Notes: generated by a model from the letters alone, not told the origin. Shown: positions 44,452 through 55,762, counted from the stretch's first letter. The stretch is DNA of 64,000 bases from Plotosus lineatus (GCA_024760905.1 CM045735.1:6083161-6147160), one strand, 5' to 3'. Made by a program: numbers and translations.

Positions 44452-46380
44452 TCTGGTAAGTGTCCCTTTAAATAGTGCAGGTGATCAGTTGTGAGTGCAG
44501 ACAGGTGTGCCTATGATCCTGTGAGGTGTGAGTCAGAAATCAGGCGGTGCAATGGCTGATGGGAATTGTAGTGTGAGTCCTGAGAGTGAGCAGGCTGACG
44601 ATGTGGCAGACGAGTTTACTCGCCGAGATAATGATTTTTACCTGTGCATGTTTCTGCAGGTTGGACGCTGAGCTGTGAAATGCCGATACCGCCGCGGGTT
44701 CTGGCTTGCATAACTTGCGACTCAGTATCAAGCTGAAGCGATTTGAACTGCAGATAGATGATAAATTGGGCTGGGGATGCTCATTTGTCTCCACTGTCTC
44801 TGAAATCGCTGCTGCTGAGTAAGCAGTTGGTGTCTGATATGTAGATGTTCTCGAAAGCGAATTACAATTTGAGCATGGAGGGTTTTAATTGGCTTACAGT
44901 CGTACGGGGTTGAATGCATTGACCCGTTATTTTTGTTTTTCTCTCTGTACATGTGGTCAACAAACAGTAATTTGAATCTTTCTCTCCTATAAGAATCGTT
45001 CCAGTGCTGCAGTAAAAGTACATGCAGGTTTACCCCTCCAGGTGTCTGGTATATGTACGCAACAGTGGCACTGATGCTAACTCCCTGTATCCCCCTGTAT
45101 CTCTTCACCCTGAGCTTTTTATGGGCGTTCAGTCGAGACTTTGCAGCGCACTCATAACCTTCTTCGCTAATAAAGACGTCCCAGTTGTGAATCTGCTGCA
45201 TTTCTTTTTCCAATGCAGGGTAGATACCTTTTCTGTCAGTACAGTGGGTGAGTGTGTTGGCTGAACCTGAGTACGGCAGTATCGGTTTATGCGGCATGCG
45301 GCCATTTCCTTCATAATGAACCCTCGGGGGACGTAGAAGAGAGTGAGGGAGGAGGAAAGGACAGCTTTCGGTGGAATATTTTCTGCAAGGTTGAGCTTAA
45401 TGGCTAGCTCAGCGACCTGCCCCAAGCTGTCTCTGCATTATTAGCGATGACCTGGGAATGCCGGGTGCGCCGACGCTATCTCTCTTTTAACACGCTAATG
45501 CTGACAAAGTTGACTTGTGGGGTGTGAGCGCAAGGGGTTATATTAAAAAAAAAAAAAAACAGAAAAAAAAAAAAAACAGTAGGAAGGATGTACCAAAGTA
45601 GCTCCCATCGCTGTGCTGGGATCGATAAGTCCCACAGGATAGGCAGTCTCTCGTTTACTCATTTGCTCTCTTCACCCCCCCTCCCTCCCTCCCTCCCTCC
45701 CTCCCTCCTCCCCTCCGCCCCATCCTCCTCCCACACCACCTCCCCGGTTGTTATGTCCATGGCGCCTCAGGCTGCTGAGTACGTCCTGTCTCTCAGATAG
45801 TCACCGTACACTAGATAGAACCAGACGCAGACAGGATCAGACAGGTGTATATATATCAGTTTGTCGGTTCTTCAGTGGAAGACGTTTCCATTGATCTTCG
45901 TCCTTGGCTTGGGTTTCTTTCTTCTTGTCTTTGACAACCTGTTCTGCTTTAATTGTGTAAACACAAGCATCTTAAATTCGACTCGGGGAACACAGTGACT
46001 ATCTATTAGCATGCTTCCTTTTGGTCTGTTGCAGGTAGCATAGCAAGATTTTTATTGATGGCTGCTGCCTGCACGCATGATTTAGGTGAAGACAGAGAAC
46101 GGATCGATTCCCAGCTCGGGTTTCTTCCAACGCGGTTGAAAATATGATATAGCGATCCTACGGAAATAGCCCCTCTAGCTGCTTTACTTAATGGACTTTT
46201 ACGTGCAAGCTTTGTACCTGTCTCTGAATGAAACGTTTGTTTCTTACTCTCTTTCTTTCCTTCTTTCGTTCTTTCTTTTTTATATATACTTGTCTTGCTA
46301 CATCTTTTTTAAGATATATATATATCTCATCTGCTTTTTTTTCCTCACCGGCTCCTTCTCTGTCTCTGTCTTCCTGTCAG
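44452..46380. other. 3' part of intron 2, mostly unique
   Basis: Contains a minus-strand frame of 189 codons at 44728-45297 that I do not recognise, A-runs at 45545-45575, (CTCC)n at 45675-45710 and a pyrimidine-rich run-up to exon 3. No promoter or exon can be supported. Confidence 0.45.
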
Positions 46381-46549
46381 GCGGGGATGATCCGCACAGG
46401 TCAGGATGAGTTCTTCATCGAGCCACTGGAGAGAGAAGGCGACATGACAGGCGAGGAGGAGGGTGGATCCGGGCGACATCACATCCTCTACCGCTCATCT
46501 GACATCAAGAGACCAGCCATCAGTCATACCGACTACTTTCACCCCAGAG
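46381..46549 (+). CDS. adamts2: ADAMTS procollagen N-proteinase (ADAMTS2-like), exon 3: propeptide continued
   Basis: The 169-bp exon encodes residues 157-212 plus one base. It begins AGMIRTGQDEFFIEPLEREG, which continues directly from the SNCDGL that closes exon 2; this junction and the FFIEPLE motif are strongly conserved in the ADAMTS2/3/14 propeptide. An acidic, Gly-rich linker and HHILYRSSDIKRP follow, matching the usual H-V-VYRR position. The acceptor has a strong pyrimidine tract (ctgtctctgtcttcctgtcag). The donor is agag|gtcagg, phase 1 after HPR; it is weaker than the other two. No furin site, catalytic HExxH zinc motif or later domain occurs to the right, so the next exon lies more than 17 kb downstream, outside the window. 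Confidence 0.93.
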
Positions 46550-46881
46550 GTCAGGACTCGGTGCTTAAAGCTCGTGCTGATGTCTGGTGCCTAAAGATTT
46601 TGCTCTTGGTGCTTGGTTTTGCTTCTCCGTAACCAAATAAAAGTCTCAGAAGTTTAGATTGAGTTTCAGTATTTATATTAAAAGTTTCTTTTTTTTTTTT
46701 TTTTTTTTTTTAAATGTTTGATCTCATTCAGAGCTGAAATAACTGAAATAAATGATCGTTTCTATTAACAGCGGTCACAGTTAGTGCTGGTTAGTTAGTG
46801 ATTCCATCTTGTGACTGGTATTTAATAACTGTCACTAAAGTTTTAAACAATGGCACACCATCTGATATCATAAAGAAAATA

Positions 46882-47787
46882 CAGCCGGCCCTCTACTTAC
46901 GAAATTAATCCGTTCCAGCGCCTTTTTTTTCGTAACCTGGAGTTTTCGTAAGTAGAGGTGCATTTTACATGTAAAACGCGTGATTCGTTCCAAGGCTCCC
47001 AAGACTACCCCATGAACTCTTTAAAAATGATAAAAGTACATCAATTTTGTATGAAATATGTGTTAAAAGTGAAAGTAAACTATTTACCTTTTTAAAAATC
47101 TCTCGAACCACCCATGCGACGCTTTAAAGTCCAGGCGTTGCTGGTCCAAAGATCCCTCACCCCCACCCTCCTTCATGAGGTCCTTAAATATGGCGGTTGC
47201 TTTTTCCGAAATAATTGCCTCCGTCACTGTATATCCGCTTTTAATGCCTCCTTCTGCTTCAATTTCGTCTCGATTGTAGAGGGGTTTCGCCGGTACTCCT
47301 TTGCGATTTTGCTCAACCGCATCCCACTTTTGTATTTTTTTATTATCTCCTGCTTCACTTCGATTGATAACGGAGCCCACTTCTTCTTTTCAGTGGCACC
47401 GGGAATCACTTTCTTGGGGCTCATGATGGATAACGAAATACAATGCTGCAATGATCACTCTCAAAAAACCTCACGAGCCAACAGTCCTGTTCAACTCTCC
47501 TTCACGCGTGTGACAAACAGGAAGTATGGATACAGGAATGGGTACAGTTCAGCTCCCTCCTGGCCAATGGGAGGCCAGCGAGGCGGGATGTTGGGAGCCA
47601 GCCAATGAGAGAGCAACTCGCGCATTGTTTTAATGTTTGAATGGCGCGTTTCAATGTTTGAACGGCGCGTTTGGCGCTTTTCGTAAGAAGACGTTGTTTC
47701 GTATACAGAGGACGAAAATTTAGGAAAATGTTTTTACTCACCTGGATTTTTTGCATTCAGAGGTTTTTGTAATTAGAGGGCCAACTA
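46882..47787. mobile_element. Tigger/pogo-like element, copy 2
   Basis: TA at 46880-46881 and 47788-47789. Left end CAGCCGGCCCTCTACTTACG; right end, reversed, tagttggccctctaattaca. Internally homologous to the element at 24407-25329. The last right-hand base is mutated. Confidence 0.8.
47224..47424 (-). pseudogene. Tigger transposase N-terminal fragment, copy 2
   Basis: MSPKKVIPGATEKKKWAPLS, then IEVKQEIIKKYKSGMRLSKI, with the second DNA-binding domain (TEAIISEKATAIFKDLMKEG, FKASHGWFERF) in another frame at about 47100-47230. A frameshift separates them and the catalytic part is absent, as in copy 1. Confidence 0.75.
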
Positions 47788-47867
47788 TAACAGGAAAACA
47801 AGAATGCTAAACTATATTAATTACCAAGAAAGTTAAATATTTTATTGTGGTTGGATACAGGATATGG

Positions 47868-48240
47868 CAGTACAGTGGTGTAGAGCTTAGCATGTCTGTC
47901 ACACAGCTAGAAGGCCCTGGGTTCGATTCCCGGCTAATTTCTGTGTGGAGTTTGCATGTTCTCCCGCGGTATGTGGGTGGCTTTCCTCTAACAATCTAAA
48001 TACAATAAATATTAAGATAACTGGTGGTTCCAAATTGCCCCAAGATATTCAGTGTGAATAATATAATAATCATAAAGTATAATAATTAATATATAAATAA
48101 TAATCATACTGTGTGTGTTGTCCCTGCAATGGTCTAGTGAGCTGGTGAATCTTGCCTTTGGCCAATGTCAGCTGAGATAGGCTTCAGCCTCCCTGCAACA
48201 CTAGTAGGATTAACAGTTTGGCAAATGACTGAGAGACGAA
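47868..48240 (+). repeat. Family A SINE
   Basis: acagtggtgtagagcttagc, B box gggttcgattcccgg, core, an ATA-rich interruption at 48055-48105, tail cctccctgcaacactagtag. Confidence 0.7.
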
Positions 48241-48296
48241 TAGAGATTAATTTCCGTATGACCATCAGCTGCATCGTTTCATGATTATTTATAATT

Positions 48297-48470
48297 CAGT
48301 GATCCCTCACGACTTCATGCTTCAGTTCCAGTGGCTTCAGGGCATCTTGCGTTTTTCAAAAATATTCAACGAAAAATAAAAAAAATAAGGAAATTAAGGG
48401 AAAATATGAGGAAAAGTAAAGGAAAATGCTACAAAATAAGGCCAATTATGCAAAAAAAAAAAAAAAACCC
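48297..48470. mobile_element. Pogo-like MITE fragment
   Basis: Starts cagtgatccctcacgacttc and continues through the family's end region in the opposite orientation to the copy at 32907; truncated after ataaggccaattatgc and an A-run. Confidence 0.6.
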
Positions 48471-48744
48471 TCATCACCCTAATTAGAATTAAGAGGTTCA
48501 GATGGACATTTTGTGAAAATTTCATAATTCAGTCATTTAATTGAATGATGCAGCTTCACATCATGACCTTTCGTGTCATTCCATTAAATGACTGTTGGCA
48601 GTATCTTTCCATGTATGAACATTGTTGGAGCTAGATAGACACTTTTTTGATAAACTGGCCAAATATTGTTAGTTTATGTTGCTGGGTTTTTTCAAGTGTT
48701 TTTTAACACTCAGAATTTGCCGAGTAGCCCCAAATTCTGATTTT
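48471..48744. other. Unassigned intron 3 DNA
   Basis: Only a short SINE-tail echo (accctaattagaattaagag) at 48476; nothing else. Confidence 0.35.
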
Positions 48745-49084
48745 ATTCATTCATTCATTTTCTGTAACCACTTAATCCTAATTAGGATCATGGGGAGGCT
48801 GGCACCCATCTCAGCTGACTCCAGAGTACACCCTGGACAGCTCGCCAGGCCATCGCAGGGCAGAAACATGTTGACGGTTATGCAGCTCCTCTTGACGAAA
48901 GTCAGCAATGGTTCTTTTTCAGGAACCTCACATCATAGACAGTGAGAGACACGGCTGGCCTATGATAACCGAGTTAGCTTTACTGTGCGGGGGGGCAGTG
49001 ACAACCCATTGAGAGTGGGACTTGAACCCCCGACCTTAGGCTCGTTGATTCAGCACCTTTACCACCAGGCCACCACGCCCCCAT
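48745..49084 (-). repeat. Family B SINE
   Basis: Reverse full copy with poly(G) at 48989-48996 and head accaccaggccaccacgccc. Confidence 0.75.
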
Positions 49085-49829
49085 TCTGATTTTATCACAT
49101 AGCTAAGATGGTAAATGACATATTTTCTGGTCTGTAACGTGATACATTTGTACTTGTTCTCGGTCCGAAAATAAAATCATAAGTGAGACGCTTCTTAGCC
49201 AGTTTAATTTATTCACGCACGCTTACTCACCTGATTCCAGATTGCCTACAATACAAGGTGGTACATCCTAGCTTTCGTCTGAAAAGTATTTCTACTCTAC
49301 ATATTTTAATATGTTGAAGAAAATCGAGTCCCTCAGCATCTCCAACTAATTTTGCTGATGCCACCCACTCGTCATTAATATTAAGATTGAAACTTTTAGT
49401 GCTCATTAATATTCATTAGCTGACTTGCAAAAATTCTGAAATATGGCTGCTGCTTCTCAAGTGTGTTTGTTCATAGAAAACTATTTCACTGGGAGGGATA
49501 CAGGAAGCTGTGGAGGGTTTTAAGTGGTTTATGCTATAATACAACAGTTTATATCCTGCTCAGGTCGTCTCCCTTCAGGAAATTAACTCGTTAATGCTGT
49601 ACCATGTTCCGTGACGAGAGAAGCAGGTTGCATGGTGCTCGAGATATATCTTCATGTTTGGTTAAGTTTACAACTCTCAGAATGTCGTGCAGTAAATTAA
49701 TGTTCCACAAGTTTTTATCTGTTGGAGGGGACAAATAAATGTGCGTATTAAATTTATTCGACTCTTTGTGATAAAGAGAGGAGCTTTTGATTTATAGAAT
49801 TTATAGAGCGTCCATTGAAGATTCACAAG
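49085..49829. other. Unassigned intron 3 DNA
   Basis: No repeat or gene was recognised. Confidence 0.4.
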
Positions 49830-50178
49830 ATTCTCACATTTTTCTGAACCGCTCAATCCTAATCAGGGTCCTGGAGAGGCTGGCGCCCATCTCAGCCAAC
49901 TTTGCGAGAGGGCAGAGTACACCCTGGACAGCTCGCCAGGCCATTGCAGGGCAGAAACACGCTGATGACTATGCAGCGCCTCTTGACGAATGTCAGCAGT
50001 GGTTCTTTTACACAAACCTCTTACCATAGACGGTGAGAGACATGGCCGGACTTTGGTAACACAGTTAGCTGCCCTTTGGGGGCAGCACTGACACCCTGTT
50101 GAGAGTGGGGCTTGAACTCCCAACTTTGGGATCAGTGATCCAGCACGGTATACCACCAGGCCACCACTGCCCAGTGAA
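49830..50178 (-). repeat. Family B SINE
   Basis: Reverse full copy from ctgaaccgctcaatcctaat to taccaccaggccaccactgc. Confidence 0.76.
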
Positions 50179-50189
50179 TAGTAATTCAT

Positions 50190-50440
50190 TCAATCATTTT
50201 ATAGGCCGCTTAATTCTAATTAGAGTCACGTGGAGGCAGGCGCCCATCTCAGCCAACTCTGGATGAGGGCGGGGTACACCCTGCTCAACCCACCAGGACA
50301 TTGCAGGGCCAACACACATGCAACCATTCACACTCATCCCTATGGGTGAGTTGGAACAGCCAATTAGCCTACTGTTTCCTCCTGGTTCTCCGGTTTTCTC
50401 TTCTAACTATTACTATTAAGCTTAGTAATTGTTCCATATG
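50190..50440 (-). repeat. Family A SINE remnants, head to head
   Basis: A reverse tail-to-core copy (50190-50370) runs into a forward core piece (gtttcctcctggttctccgg, 50371-50439) that continues after the inserted family C pair, at 51082-51235. Confidence 0.58.
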
Positions 50441-50745
50441 TGGGGCCGGTGGCGTAGTGGTTAGGGTGCTGGTTCATGATCAGGAGGTTGTGTGTTCAAA
50501 TCCCAGTTAGACCCCCACTGTGCTAAGACCCCTGGGCAAGGTCTCAACCACAAGTGTGCCTCTGTTCACCCAGCAGTATAAATGGGAACCAGTAAAAATA
50601 TACTGGGAAGGTAACCTGCGATGGACTAGCGTCCCGTGCAGGAAGAAGTTGAACTCCTGGTCACTTCACACTACGGAAACCGGGGATAAGCACCGGTCCG
50701 GAGTCACTAGGCTCAGGTGTAAACATATTTAAATATATTTACACT
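50440..50745 (+). repeat. Family C SINE, first of a tandem pair
   Basis: Full copy: gtggcgtagtggttagggtg, gtgttcaaatcccag, taagacccctgggcaaggtc, ending ctaggctcaggtgtaaac. Confidence 0.8.
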
Positions 50746-50751
50746 GTTGTG

Positions 50752-51072
50752 TGAGGACGGTGGTGTAGTGCTGTAGTGGTTAGGGTGTTGTGCTTATGAT
50801 CAGGAGGTCATGTGTTCAAATCCCAGTTAGACCCCGACTGTGCTAAGACCCCTGGGCAAGGTCTCAACCACAAGTGTGCCTCTGTTCACCCAGCAGTATA
50901 AATGGGTACCAGTAAAAATATACTGGGAAGGTCACCTGTGATGGACCAGCGTCCCATCCAGGAGGAGCTGAACTCCTGGTAGCTTCACGCTACGGAAACC
51001 GGGAATAAGCACCGGCCTGATGAGTCACTAGGCTCAGGTGTAACAAGCCCAACAGACTTTACCTACTTAATG
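50752..51072 (+). repeat. Family C SINE, second of a tandem pair
   Basis: Near-consensus copy ending aggtgtaacaagcccaacag. The pair is flanked by gttccatat at 50431-50439 and 51073-51081. Confidence 0.82.
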
Positions 51073-51081
51073 GTTCCATAT

Positions 51082-51086
51082 ATCCC

Positions 51087-51127
<41 letters not shown>

Positions 51128-51235
51128 AGCCCTGGTATGATCTTGTGAGCTATAGAGCCCCCGTGTTGGCTATCATAGGCATTATCCTCTCTGTGATCCT
51201 CACAGGATTAAGCGTTTTGATAAACGAGTGTGTGA
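51082..51235 (+). repeat. Family A SINE tail with (TG)n
   Basis: (TG)n at 51091-51125, then tagccctggtatgatcttgt ... cctcacaggattaagcgttt. Confidence 0.62.
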
Positions 51236-51699
51236 GATGACTATCAAATTTGTGATCCTGGAGGAATTTCTTCTGTTGTGGAGAAGAAGAAAAGTTGAGT
51301 TTGATTTCTTTCATAAAATCCAGTGACTAATCCCGACCTCTGTGATTTTCTTTTTCTAAAAACCTGGTTTAGCTTAGTTCAGGTCTCTGGGGCCGATTCA
51401 CTTCACTGCATGCATTCCTTTCTCTCTCTCTCTCCTTTTATTTTTGCCTGGAGTACACTTCCGTTAGTGCACTGTGTGGGAGAGGTGCGAGGAGGTCACT
51501 AGAGTCATCAGCTTCTCTTAGAGAGAGTCACATGTCACTCAGAGTTTCATCTGAAGGGTTCAGCTCGGGAGACGTCGAAACTCGGGTTTGTCTAAAACCT
51601 CAAACTTCAGCTTTGCCTCGAGTTCTTCTGGGTCATTTGTCCTGAGGCACCCTATGGTTTATTCCACATATGCACCAATATAACAGATCAAATAAACCT
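51236..51699. other. Unassigned intron 3 DNA
   Basis: Short (TC)n at 51420-51435; nothing else recognised. Confidence 0.35.
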
Positions 51700-51860
51700 C
51701 AGCTTTTGTAACCGATTTTATCTGAGCTGATACCGGCCAAAGACGAGATACGTCCTGAGCAGCTCGCCGCCCAAGCACAGGACTTGAATCCGGGACCTTC
51801 GTACTGTAAGGCGGATATGATATGTGCTAACCATGCTAACTACGCCACCGTGCCTCCACA
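51700..51860 (-). repeat. Family A SINE, core deleted
   Basis: Tail gtaaccgattttatctgagc joins directly to head ctaactacgccaccgtgcct, B-box-like cttgaatccggg. Confidence 0.62.
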
Positions 51861-51894
51861 TTAAAAGAAAAAATCATTTTCTCAGACGCATCAT

Positions 51895-52175
51895 CCCAAA
51901 TCGGGTCAACACACGTACAACATACACGTGGAGTACATGCACAACCGTTCACTCTCACACCAAGGGACAATTTGTAACCACCCGTCAGCCTACCGTGCAC
52001 GTTTTTGGACTGTAGGAGGAAACCAGAGAGAACAGAGGAAGCCCAAGCAAGTACAGGAAGACCATGCAACCTCCACACAGATACACCTCGAGCCTGGGAA
52101 TTGAACCCGCCACCTTGTTGTTGCTAGGCGAATGTGCTAACAACCACTGCACCACCATTCCATTCCGCTTAAAGC
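51895..52175 (-). repeat. Family A SINE
   Basis: Reverse copy: gtacatgcacaaccgttcac, core, B-box-like attgaacccgcc, head accactgcaccaccattcc. Confidence 0.68.
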
Positions 52176-53052
52176 ACTGTAAATTGTAAAGAGAATCAAA
52201 ATCTCCAGCCAACGATCTGGTGATCTGTGTTTGCATCATGGTGGGCGGGGAATCAGAGCTGTAGATCAATAAACACTCGTTTGAAGCCTAATATGAAACT
52301 GATTATGTGGTTAATCTGAGTTTGGATTCACGCCGCAGTAAACGGACATTATGACATGCCTCACCATTTACATCCCAGAATTAAGACTGTGGATGCACTA
52401 CCATACTGCAAAAATAAAAATAAAAGTTTTCCATGTTTTTTTTTTTTTTTTTTTTTCTTTCTTTTTTTTAAGTGCAAGCTTTGGATGAGGTGATCTATAT
52501 CAACGGTGTGAGTGTGAACGGGGGATGAAGCTCATACTGAAATCCAGCAGAGACATGTTGCAGCCAAGCCCGGACTCAGTCAGACAGTGTCTACGTGGCA
52601 GATTTGATGGGATTTTAAGCTCTACTTGGCAGACATGAGAAGGGCAAAACTCAGACTTGGTGTCGAACTTGCAGAGGGGGAAAATGAGGCGGAGGGAACA
52701 GGGACAGGTCAGGCTGTAAAAATGTCTTTGTTTTCTTTCTGTAAACATTAAGAGCTAAACTAAAAGCTACCCAGAGCAATTGTCTTTGTTTTGGTCCTTC
52801 TGGTCGAAGAAGGTTCGGAGGTTTGTGGTTCTCATCCAAGCACTGTTTACAACCGGGAAGCACATTTTGCCACATGTGGCTTACATGGAATTAATCAAAG
52901 GAAATAAGTGAAAAAAGTCAGATGTATAACTTGATGTTTATTGTTCGATTCTGGGTTTCGCAGCATCATGCGCTAAAATACATTTAAAAGTAGGCAAATT
53001 TATTTATAATGCCACAAAAAATGTATTTGCTCCATTTTACTTCCTTCAAATA
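52176..53052. other. Unassigned intron 3 DNA with poly(T)
   Basis: Poly(T) at 52437-52470; otherwise unique by eye. Confidence 0.4.
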
Positions 53053-53774
53053 CAGTGATACCTCATCTTACAAATTTAATCCGTTCCGAGGGCGAGCTCA
53101 TAAACTGAAAAGTTCCTTAAATGAAACAATTATTCCCATAAAAAATAACAGAAACCCAATTAATCCGTTCCAATCCCCTCCCAAACTCATATAACCTGCT
53201 ATAAATATGTATATTTGACCAAATATATTAAAGATAAACATGCAAAAACAATAAATATTTCATAATAATAATAATAATAATACATGTACATTAACATTAA
53301 TAATAATTAATAATAAATAATAATAAAACAAGAATAAACAATAAGTCAACTAACCCTTCCGATCATCGACACGTGGGCAGGCAGGAGGTGGTGCGTAACA
53401 GAGGAGGAGAAAAAGGAGAATTTTTTGTGCGTGCATGCTCGGAATGCCAGCAAGGAAAGGCACGTGGTGAGCTCCACAAGGCCAATGCTTCTCAAATAGA
53501 AGGGCATGTATGACCCTTGGGAACATGCTTTTTTGCCATAATGTACTAGAATTAAGTGTAATTGCGCATCCACTACAGTTGGTGGCAGTGGCGCTCTCAT
53601 TGTTGCGCTATGGTATAGGGAAAAAGCACCGAGCAAACGATATGAAGTGCAGTAAACACTATTTATGGTGGCGCGCAGGAGCTCATAAAGTGAATTTTTG
53701 CTTGTTGGATAGAACAGATTTTTGGTGGGTTTAAAGCTCGTATCATGAAAAAATCATTATAAGCGACACCACTG
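53053..53774. mobile_element. Mariner/Tigger-like MITE, 722 bp
   Basis: TA at 53051-53052 and 53775-53776. Ends CAGTGATACCTCATCTTACA and (reversed) CAGTGGTGTCGCTTATAATG. Contains the ttaatccgttcc motif twice. No transposase. Confidence 0.78.
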
Positions 53775-53832
53775 TATTTGCAAATGTATTATTATTTTTT
53801 AAATTTTTATTATTATTATTATTATTATTATT

Positions 53833-54105
53833 CACCCATCTGCCATCCATTGTACCAGAGTTGTGAGGAGGTTCAATTCTATCGAGGGGTACACCCTGAA
53901 CAGCTCGAAGGTCAATTGCAAGGCCTACATGTACACAACCATGTACACTCTCACACAAAACTAGGGGCAATTCGGATATTTTTGGACTGTGGGAGGAAAG
54001 CTGAACACCCGAAAGAAATGTATGGAAGCCATGAAAGTCGTTTCCGATGACAGGCCTCAAGCCCAGGATGTTCTTGCTGTGAGATTTTGACTTAAACCCC
54101 CGACT
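53833..54105 (-). repeat. Family A SINE
   Basis: Reverse copy next to (TTA)n (53805-53832): tgtaccagagttgtgaggag to aggatgttcttgctgtgaga. Poly(C) lies further right at 54240-54258. Confidence 0.6.
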
Positions 54106-54615
54106 ATAACTAAGGCAATTCATTTTAAATAAAAAAAGAAAAAAAAAATTTAAACATTGATCAGCACTGATGTCCAGTTCTTAATTATTCAGATCATTAA
54201 AGTATGTGCATGTGTGTGAGTGTGTGTGTTTAACCTTCTCCCCCCCCCCCCCCCCCCCGGAGGTTAAAGTGAGCATTACATAACCTTTGTGTTGATTCAG
54301 GATATCTTGGTCGTACGTATATTAACTGTTGCTCACAGTAGGAGTGTAATCTGGTGTAGTAAGTGACCATATCCTGTATCACGCAGACATTTCAACCACA
54401 CACAAATACAGACATATATTTTTTCCTATCATCCATTTCATGACCTTTTATGGTGTACCGCAAAAGAGAGGGTGTAACTCCGCCTCTTGCCCAAAGTCAG
54501 CTTGGCTTGGCTTTGGTTTTTGCCACGACTCTGACAGATAAACCATACAGATAATTAAGGGCGAGATGGATGGATGGGTTATTACTACTACTCCTATTTT
54601 CTTTTATTTACTACT
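54106..54615. other. Unassigned intron 3 DNA
   Basis: Poly(C) at 54240-54258, otherwise no feature. Confidence 0.35.
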
Positions 54616-54628
54616 CCTACTATTACTA

Positions 54629-54978
54629 CATTGTCTGTCTGTCTTCCTTTCGGCTTTTCCCCTTTTACTCGGGAGTCGCCACAGCGAGTCATCTGATTCG
54701 CACGTTTGATTTGGCAGAGGTTTTTAGGTTAGATGCCCTTCCTGTCACAACCCTTTTAGCAAGGGACAGAAACACGCTGACGACTTTGCGGCTCCTCTTT
54801 ACGAAAGTCAGCAATGGTTCTTTTACATGAACCTCTCACCATAGACAGTGACAGACATGGCCCACCTTTGATAACCCAGTTAGCTGCACTGGGGGGGACA
54901 GTGACAACCTTTTGGAGAGTGGGACTCGAACCCCCAACCTTTGGATCAGTGATCCAGCGCACTAGACCACCACTGCCC
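54629..54978 (-). repeat. Family B SINE with LINE-type tail and 13-bp target duplication
   Basis: cctactattacta flanks it on both sides (54616-54628, 54979-54991), identical. On the reverse strand the B box gggttcgagtcccac, full body, then tgtgacaggaagggcatcta ... cgctgtggcgactcccgagt. Confidence 0.9.
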
Positions 54979-55019
54979 CCTACTATTACTATATTAATAA
55001 CAATAATTATTATTATAAA

Positions 55020-55169
55020 TCTTCATAGTGTTGAGCACTTTCGCTTCACAGCAAGAACATCCTGGGTTCAAGTCCCAAGCTTGGCAAGATAGTTTCTGTG
55101 TGTATGTTCTCATGCACATTCACATTAAGCTGATTGGTTGTTCTGAATTGCCCCCCGGCATAAATGTGA

Positions 55170-55244
<75 letters not shown>

Positions 55245-55325
55245 GACCCTGTGATGGACTTGCAAGCTAATCATGGTTTACCTTCGCATGGAGTCAGATG
55301 TGATGGGCTTCAGTCTCTTAAGCAG
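55020..55325 (+). repeat. Family A SINE with two (TG)n tracts
   Basis: cgcttcacagcaagaacatc, B box gggttcaagtccca, (TG)n at 55170-55243 with one interruption, weak tail. Confidence 0.66.
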
Positions 55326-55540
55326 TTAAAAAAATAAATAAAATAATAATAAATAATAGTAATAATAATAATAATAATAATATAATTCTCTTGGAAATTG
55401 CAAGTTTGAATCCGCATTAGTGCCACAGTCGTCCGTAGCCAGGAGTCCATGGAAGCTAATTGGCTAGACTATCACAGGAGGGAGGGACAGCATATGCTCA
55501 TTTCCCTGTCACTCACAGCGATTGCCAGCCAACCATGGGT
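55326..55540. other. AT-rich DNA with (AAT)n
   Basis: (AAT)-type repeats at 55340-55384; no gene. Confidence 0.35.
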
Positions 55541-55762
55541 GTCTGTGAGCTCTTTCGTATGATGGGGCAAATTGCGGTTTTCGTCTGAGTGTGTTAGGCC
55601 GTCCCTCAAATATTGTCTGTGAGCTCTTTCGTATGATGGGGCAAATTGTGGTTTTCCTCCGAGCGTGTTAGGCCGTCCCCCAAATATTGTCTGTGAGCTC
55701 TTTCGTATGATGGGGCAAATTGTGGTTTTCCTCCGAGCGTGTTAGGCCATCCCCCAAATATG
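55541..55762. repeat. Tandem repeat, three copies of 74 bp
   Basis: gtctgtgagctctttcgtat starts at 55541, 55615 and 55689. Copies two and three are nearly identical (cctccgagcgtg); copy one differs (cgtctgagtgtg). Confidence 0.92.

Larger units (their letters stand above)
16136..46380 (+). other. ADAMTS intron 2 (30245 bp)
   Basis: GT-AG intron, phase 0, between ctg|gtgagt and tcctgtcag|gcg. It is the main repository of repeats in the window: SINEs of three families, three LINE 3' fragments, Tigger/pogo, Harbinger, piggyBac and other MITEs, and many microsatellites. No additional exon in phase with the ADAMTS frame was recognised, and the SNCDGL-AGMIR junction is uninterrupted in relatives, so no missing exon is expected. 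Confidence 0.85.

Noticed and set aside
45588..45800. Short Pro/Ser-rich ORF before exon 3
   Set aside because: It is driven by the (CTCC)n repeat and ends without a splice donor in the gene's phase.
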